From the NCBI GenBank assembly GCA_020055645.1, contig CM034548.1, positions 21,514,001 to 21,578,000 of the forward strand: a stretch of DNA of 64,000 nt, written 5' to 3'. Source of the stretch: Tomocerus qinae. Taxonomy: Eukaryota; Arthropoda; Collembola; Entomobryomorpha; Tomoceridae. A model generated the notes under the pieces. That model ran no database searches, had not been told where the DNA came from, and worked only from the letters and a program-made list of their open reading frames with translations. This document shows positions 58,001 through 64,000 of the stretch, piece by piece (the first letter of the stretch is position 1; every line of letters starts with the position of its first letter). A program made the translations under genes and the position numbers.

Positions 58001-60046
58001 TGCTTCATAAAACTGCTATTTTTATGATCCGCCTCGACAAGGCAATATATCATTTGTGGCGTCTATTAGAAGAGCTATACTCATTTAGCAATCATTCACA
58101 TTCTCTGCACTTAATAGCAAGGTAAATGGTGGATGGCACATCCCAAAAGAATATCCCACTACTACTCACTTACCAGAAAAGTACAAATTAAGCCTGTTTG
58201 CATACAAACTCACGTAGCACTATCTATATACGGACGAGTAGTGAGATATGCATAATAAATAGTAGTAGATGTAGACAATAAATATAACTCATGCATGTGC
58301 ATTTTGTATGTCCTACTGATTTCATTTGCACTGCCGAACTACTTACTACTAGCATTTATGGATCTCTTGGGCTCATTCAGACAGAGAGTAGTAATAAATA
58401 TGTCGTTCCTTTAAGCACTACTATTATATGGAGTATTAAAGAATACGAGTGTTGAAGATTGATACTAAAACATGACTTAATGTTCAGTCACTATTTAGTG
58501 CAAAGGGTTTAAATGGCAGCGGCTAACAATAGTTTCCAGTTTGATTCCTCCTTTATTTTCTCCGCCACTGTTCCATTACGGAGTTTAACGACAGATTCTT
58601 GCCGCAGATTAGCGGAGGAGCGTGTGTTCTCAAAGTACAGGTAGTCTTTCAAGTGAGTGCCAATGCCAAAGTGTTTTATCTTGGATTGTGCTCCGAGGGC
58701 ATCTGAATTTTGTTTCACCTCCTTTGCCTTGTCTCGACTGTCTTGCTATAAAGTTATACAACAGAACAGGAGCCTCGAGCTCCCAGCTGCAATCAGTCTG
58801 CATGTATTACATCCAAACTTAGCCGTGCCAGAAACTGAACTACACACTCATACATAGCATTAAAGTCGAGCCACAACCATGACTCGATGGACTTTGGGTG
58901 GGCGTGAAAGTTATCATAGATCTGAGAATGCCGACATGCAATTTATCCCTATCCCTGGATTCACCTTGCACTTAATTAAACCCTACAACTAATTGAAAAT
59001 GTAACAGAACACTTTATTCGGTTATTCGGCCCCTTTTGGTCTGTATTTCTTCAAGACAACCGAATCCCACTCACTCACGACAACCTAACAATAAGACGAG
59101 ACAACGCCATTTATCTAAACACATCCTAACCTACAATTCTTGAGCATTAACCATTTTTACTCCACTTCGTGGCTGCTACTCTCCTACATGATGCATATTA
59201 CCATGTCAGTACGAACCTTTTCTTGCCCATACGAGAAAATAATCGTTTCACGCCAGCTTTCTGTTTCGACACAATGCAAACGCAGCAGACAGAAATAGTA
59301 GGAGGCAGTAAATACATTACTATGCACTACAGCATCTTAATATATAGTTATCTGCATACATAAATATAATCGTACCCATTTACAAATGGTGTTACAAAAA
59401 ACTTAACTCCCTAGTTTGTTCTCATTAGCTCACTCTGACTTAACTACATTCGTAATAGTACGTTTACACATGCAATGCAATCTATTTAGCACAGACTTGA
59501 AGCATGCATACCATCCTTATTTGTTCGCTGACTGATTTCTATTACATAAAGGTAATTGGAACTCAAACTACCGACAAATTATTTTAGCAAATATTATATC
59601 CTAACGAAGCCTAAGCTAAAGATTTAATATCTACAAGACTTTTTAACACACAACAAGATTTATTTACAGATTTTGAAGATTTCTATTTAGTTTGACGATT
59701 ACATTGCATAGGAAAAAATCCTTTGCAACAGTTTTCTAATTTACCTGTCTCACGTTGCAGATATATTGTAAAGTGTTGATACATACGAATAACTACTACG
59801 AGAACAATTTTGCCAAGGATTGGTTCAGATATGCATATTCGGTGGTGAGGGATAGCTGATAAATCAAATGATAGCGTCCACCTCTCTCCGTAAGGAGTAG
59901 GGATTGAGAAATTTTGATAAGTAAACTGAATTTGGAAAAAGAATGAAAGTGACTTACAACCAATTAGCACTGGCCAGCGATATAGAGACAAAAACACATG
60001 CCAAAAAAGTCACTGCAAGTGTCGTCTGCATACGCTCCTCCCGCAT
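24907..60046 (-). CDS. Wnt16: Wnt16-type secreted signalling ligand
   Basis: A secreted, lipid-modified ligand of Frizzled receptors. Seven exons join in frame to 381 codons plus stop: 59958-60046, 56097-56410, 29247-29403, 28948-29074, 28577-28717, 27959-28174 and 24907-25008. All use GT-AG sites. The product has a signal peptide (about 1-27), then NWLYLGI. It carries 24 cysteines, the canonical Wnt number, and sequons at NCT and NKT. HGVSGSC places the palmitoleoylated serine at residue 245 (by analogy to Wnt3a Ser209), and the protein ends HTCK. RHERWNC, NNEAGRQ, the KSPDYC region and [15 protein letters not shown] match Wnt16 better than Wnt4 or other subfamilies. Human WNT16 has about 365 residues; the extra length is an acidic, Pro-rich insertion in exon 2. 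Introns are about 3.5 kb, 26.7 kb, 172 bp, 230 bp, 402 bp and 2.95 kb. Confidence 0.93.
26151..26168. repeat. CTTC tetranucleotide microsatellite
   Basis: About four and a half units of CTTC inside Wnt16 intron 6. A short CT run follows near 26450. The rest of this 2.95-kb intron (25009-27958) shows no exon I can support. Confidence 0.5.
27959..29403 (-). CDS. Wnt16: Wnt16 exons 3-6 (core)
   Basis: Four exons with short introns: 29247-29403 (starting at [10 protein letters not shown] and ending GWKWGGCS), 28948-29074 (FGVQFSRKF to NNEAGRQ), 28577-28717 ([17 protein letters not shown]) and 27959-28174 (a basic stretch, then SPDYC, CNKTS and CCGRGFNTK). Each junction restores the frame, with phases 1, 2, 0 and 0. 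The lipid-bearing serine lies in the third of these exons. Confidence 0.94.
29404..56096 (-). other. Wnt16 intron 2, 26.7 kb
   Basis: The donor is AGAG/GTAACC at the left edge of exon 2 and the acceptor is TTTTAG before exon 3. Its 26,693 bp contrast with introns under 500 bp in most of this window. I find no convincing nested gene, tRNA or intact transposon. Contents are AT-rich sequence, short microsatellites (GACA near 50832, TAG triplets near 35310) and alternating G-rich and C-rich blocks. The longest open frame is 152 codons (40452-40910). Large introns in developmental genes often carry enhancers; that is inference here. Confidence 0.75.
56097..56410 (-). CDS. Wnt16: Wnt16 exon 2
   Basis: The exon starts with one base completing a Leu codon (TT/A), then YLGISSNG. 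Next come an acidic, Pro- and Ala-rich insertion, four cysteines and [20 protein letters not shown], ending in phase 1 before a GTAACC donor. It is on its own the clearest Wnt16-type segment of the N-terminal domain. Confidence 0.93.
56411..59957 (-). other. Wnt16 intron 1, 3.5 kb
   Basis: It runs from the GTAAGT donor at 59957 to the TTTTTGTAG acceptor next to 56410. Most of it is featureless AT-rich DNA. A protein-like open segment at 58509-58745 on the minus strand is described separately. Confidence 0.7.
58509..58745 (-). CDS. Unrecognised possible exon within Wnt16 intron 1
   Basis: On the minus strand an acceptor-like TTTATAG is followed directly by 78 open codons ending in TAA at 58509-58511. 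The segment is less AT-rich than its surroundings. The translation is polar and charged ([49 protein letters not shown]) and reads like ordinary protein. I match it to no family. It could be a terminal exon of a nested or alternative transcript, a processed fragment or chance; the opposite strand is also open here, which weakens the case. Confidence 0.2.
   Translation of the reverse strand, partial: QDSRDKAKEVKQNSDALGAQSKIKHFGIGTHLKDYLYFENTRSSANLRQESVVKLRNGTVAEKIKEESNWKLLLAAAI
59958..60046 (-). CDS. Wnt16: Wnt16 exon 1 (signal peptide)
   Basis: ATG at 60046 opens [20 protein letters not shown], then a small-residue end (SLASA) suited to signal peptidase. The exon closes with AAT TGG TT before GTAAGT. 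Joined to exon 2 it gives NWLYLGI, the expected mature start for this family. A second ATG at 60031 would give a shorter signal peptide and is equally workable. Confidence 0.85.
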
Positions 60047-63000
60047 TATTTCATTCGACTAATTCACTTGCTCAGAAAACACACCATTTATAATTCAGCA
60101 TCTTATTCTAAAGATAAGTAGACTGTGAGATTGTCTATCCGGACATGGAACTGTCCTCTTTCCATTTCTAATCATAAGAAATCACTTAACAAAAAAACAC
60201 TGAAATTGTATAATATTTGATGGGTGAGAGACGCTGAAATATTAGTAATCTTAAATCAAAGCCTGTTTTCTCAAGATTCAAACTAGTAATATTATTTCCA
60301 GTTCAGTTCTCTAAGAGTTAATTTCACTCTAAAACTTTTCCTCTAGTTCAAATTTATTCTCATCTCTTGGAACTTAAATGATCCACGTTAAACCATCGTA
60401 CACTTTCACATTTTAAGTTCTGACAAACTTTTGGTACTAGAAGCACTTGTTATGGTTTATTTCAAAGTTTAAATGCACTGCCAGGATTGTTTCTAAGTTA
60501 TATGTTTGATTATGATAAAGTATTTGTGTAGGGAGCCTTTAAAAATAGATTCGGTAGATAAAAATAAGGGCCACGTCAAAGTCAAAGTGTCGGGAAGAGT
60601 AACGGTAATGTCTGCCCAGAGCAGACAAGAGCAATACTGACGGAACACTTCCAAAAGTCAGTTTTGCAGAGTTAGTATCAATATAGTGTACCTTGTAGAG
60701 GTATTAAAAGTTTATGAGATTTCCTGACTATGTGCGAGAAAAGGGTTAAAGGGATTCACATCGAATGTTGTGTAACATGGGGCATAAAACTGTTCGAAAT
60801 TAGAACTACATGTACCTACCTAATCACTAACTGACACAAGTATCAACTCTGAACGCAGTCTGCTGTATAAAACACAAGGCATGTATTCTGATTTATTTTT
60901 TGTGAGAAAAATTAAGAATATTTAGACTCCGTATTGCACTTGAAGATGAGGAGTGTGTAAAAGTGGACGCATTTGTGAGGTATTTTTATGATGAGATGAT
61001 TCTCTAAAGAATACTTGGTTGAGAGGAAAAGGAGAAAAATGCAGGTGTTGTTTGGTGAATGGATGCGGGCCAACTAAACGTTTCAAGTTGAACTTGAGCT
61101 TGTGCTGTCGTTCGAAAGTTTTGGGTTTTAACTACGTACGTATGGAGTATCTACGGGATCTCTCTGTGTCTCTCCACTTCTACTGCTTGTAGTAGTAGTG
61201 CGAGAGAAGTCTGCTTCCCCTGCACTCCAATAATATTTCGGCTCTTTTCCTCTGTCTTTTCTACAATGTATTATTAAGCATAAATATATGTAACAGCTTC
61301 TTCTTCGGGCTATAGAATTAATACATGGAGATCTCTACTAATTTGGACTGAAAGGTACAAGACGGGAAAAGGAAAAGTAACTAAGTTAAACGGCGAAAGA
61401 ATGTAATAAGACGGGGCCTGGTTAGCTATTGTGAAGTGCACAAAAGATTCTCGTCGTCACCTTTGTCAACAGGAGCTTAATGTGTTTTCCTAATGGCTAT
61501 TATTAAGTCAAAACTGCTCAGGAGCAAATCTCAGATGGACACAATCGAATTCAATTGGAAATGAAAGCCATTGCTATATCCCTTTTGTTGGGGACATGGA
61601 TTTCGTTTCAGATCATGTTGTTGGGAGATGTGTTAGTGACTGTGTGGGGTCGGCTCTCGGCTCCGTTTCCTTTGCCTATCTCTAATGTCCCTACTAATGC
61701 TAAGTACAATTCTGTCCCTACCTCGTCTCCCAGTCCTTAGCTACATCTCATGTAATGTGCTCTCCTCAACAAAGAAAGACCAAAGCTCACGAACTGCCTC
61801 ACAACAATGTAATCCGTCCGTGAGCTCAGTTACCAAGATTCCGGTGTCGGTATCCTCTCAAGTACTTGTGTATGTAAGTGCCACTACTACTAAATACTCC
61901 CTCCTAAAATTATATACTATAAAGGTTATATAAAGCAAAGGCCGGATGTAAAGATGTTGGGACAGGGCCCAAAGAATTGAAAGCCAAAGTCATAATAGTC
62001 CCTCATTGACGACTCTAATTGTCACAGTGTCAACAATTGAATGAATGCAGTACATAAACCAAGAAAATGATGACCAATACAGATAAACTTTTACCTCAAA
62101 GAATGTCTCCACTCATTGTAGGGTCTAGAGGGGGAGTATCGGGAGCGACGACATTGATATTAGATAATATTTCTTCGAGACACGAAAAGAAATGTTTTCT
62201 TTGGTGGAACAATCGGCTGCTGCTGCTACATATTCTAATCTACAATGTAATCTTTTTCATTCGTATACCTATTGGGGTATCAATATCAACCCCTATACAT
62301 GGCTGTACCTATTATTGTTGTAAATAATTGTTAAGGCCTGCTGCATCGAGTTATTGAGTTGTTTTATTGTGTTTTTGGTGTCGGTGACAAGAAGAGACGG
62401 TCGTGACTATGTCTGACACTTGAGGAAGTCGCACGAGTGTACGGCAAAGTTGAAAGGACTCAGCCTCAATGGAGACAGATTTCTATGCGAAGAAAAGAAG
62501 AACCTCTCCCGGTGCCCCAAAAGAGGACAAAACGAGAAATGGAATTTTAAAATCAGTTACTAGACTGGAGAACCCTTGTCATTGGTCACTAATGCTCCCA
62601 GAAGACTCCCCATTGGTCGTCAATAATTTAAATCCTTAGCTCCCTTCACCCGAGTCGGTTGCTACAAACTTTCCAACCCACTCATTTTTGTAGAACCCAA
62701 GTTTATCTGTTCTTTGGAGTTTGTCTGGGATAGTTTATACTCTGACATCATCCAACTAGTTAGTGTGCAGTTCACTTCAGTTTTAGTTACTCATTCTACA
62801 ATCTTTTCTCTCTCTCGAACATCCCAAAAGTGTATGAGGTAGGTTTCTGAACCTAAAGGAACAGATTCCGTCTAGATCTCGATCTCTCCTGCTCTCCGTC
62901 AACCCAACTTACATGAAACATAGACCTCATGATGCTCACTCTGAAGATACTCTCGCGTAGTTTTACTGCAGATATGAACAAACTTTGATGAATATCATCT

Positions 63001-64000
63001 CCCATCATTTCATATCATATCATCTTTTCATTTTACTTCACCTTCTGACTGACTTGATTTGACTTGAGTTCAGTTCAATTTGACTTTCTCTCGCTTCCTC
63101 CTCATGTCTAAAGTTGAGATCCTCTCTGCCCTTCTTATTAGAACACCAAACCCCGATTTACTATCTCCTTCACCAGACATAATAGTATAACTGCCTATGT
63201 ATGTTGCAGGGGCTGCTTCATTTATACCCCTTTTATACCGACTAACTGACTAGGAGTTCTTTGGTATGTAACAACTACAGAAATCTTATGCTTACCGATA
63301 TTATGCTTACCATCTAGGGATTATTGGGTTGCAGAGCAAACTTCTCTCTGCTCGCTACGGACAAGGACTATTCTATTTTGTGAAGACACATTTTGTGATA
63401 CCTAATAGTTTACGTATTCGCAAATACCTGGGACTAGGTTATGCATAAGTTACCTACAGTTGTATTGCATCCGTTATATAACATACTTAAATAAGGACTT
63501 ACTGGGAGTAAAATCAGATGGTAATTTTAAATAAGTTACCTTACTTAAGTTTTTGCTCTGAATTTCAGTCTATTAATGATTACAGAAATGATTGAGAGTT
63601 TTGCCTTTATTACATTCTCCTTGTCGTTCAGTGTTACATTTCTGACAAAATTGCATAATGCATAATCTCTGTTTGCTTTGGTCGTATTTATACCCAACAG
63701 AATTCCTGCACATATTCAATCAACGTTTTCTTTGTATGCCCAAATTGGTTGCAACGTTTTAGTTTCAAAAGTAAATATTTAATTATGAAAATATCTATAG
63801 AAACAGAGTCTCCTAGACATGTTGTATCCAGACCATATGATGATGAATCTCTAGTTTAGATGCAAGGCAAGACCAGATGTTGATTTAGCTTGAATGATGA
63901 TTTTTGTCTTAATCTAGTATTAATTAACATCCCACTTAATTTACCCTGATTTAATAAAAGGTTTATGAAAGTTTTATTAATATCATTATTAGTTTAAAAC
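60047..64000. other. Region upstream of Wnt16
   Basis: No gene can be supported. The proximal part should hold the Wnt16 5' UTR and promoter; no TATA box is evident. Strand composition is G-rich at about 62340-62460 and C-rich at about 62580-62760. A 61-codon plus-strand frame at 61555-61740 has a hydrophobic N-terminus but no other support. Confidence 0.45.

Overview
This window is nuclear DNA of an invertebrate animal. Genes are split by GT-AG introns, the DNA between them is AT-rich, and small inverted-repeat elements are scattered through it. Three multi-exon genes could be rebuilt exon by exon, with reading frame kept across every junction: an SPPL2-type intramembrane protease (minus, 4987-8228), a fibrillar procollagen with a VWC domain (plus, 12391-21092) and a Wnt16-type ligand (minus, 24907-60046). 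A Wnt16 gene, many introns of about 50-250 bp and TCAGT initiator-like sites would fit an arthropod, but I cannot place the species.

Layout. Positions 1-4.9 kb are repeat-rich: two copies of one dispersed repeat, one of them split by a hairpin element; a 110-bp hairpin; a tandem palindromic unit; a 0.92-kb element with about 125-bp terminal inverted repeats; and scraps of possible small genes. The SPPL2 gene has 11 exons and 516 codons. A gene-poor 4-kb interval separates its 5' end from the divergently transcribed collagen gene. The collagen has 33 exons and 1582 codons: signal peptide, VWC, minor helix, a main helix of 338 triplets and a COLF1 propeptide. One of its introns holds a 438-bp fold-back element. 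The collagen and Wnt16 genes converge, with about 3.8 kb between their stop codons. Wnt16 (7 exons, 381 codons) covers more than half the window, mainly because intron 2 is 26.7 kb. The last 4 kb lie upstream of Wnt16.

The three genes belong to separate processes: membrane proteolysis, extracellular matrix and cell signalling. Nothing suggests an operon-like link. No new multi-gene system was found. The points most worth following are the loss of both interchain cysteines from the collagen C-propeptide, a single Gly-to-Ala break in an otherwise perfect 1014-residue helix, the very large Wnt16 intron, and repeated switches from G-rich to C-rich strand composition. One such switch falls on the collagen 5' end, so they may mark promoters or enhancers.
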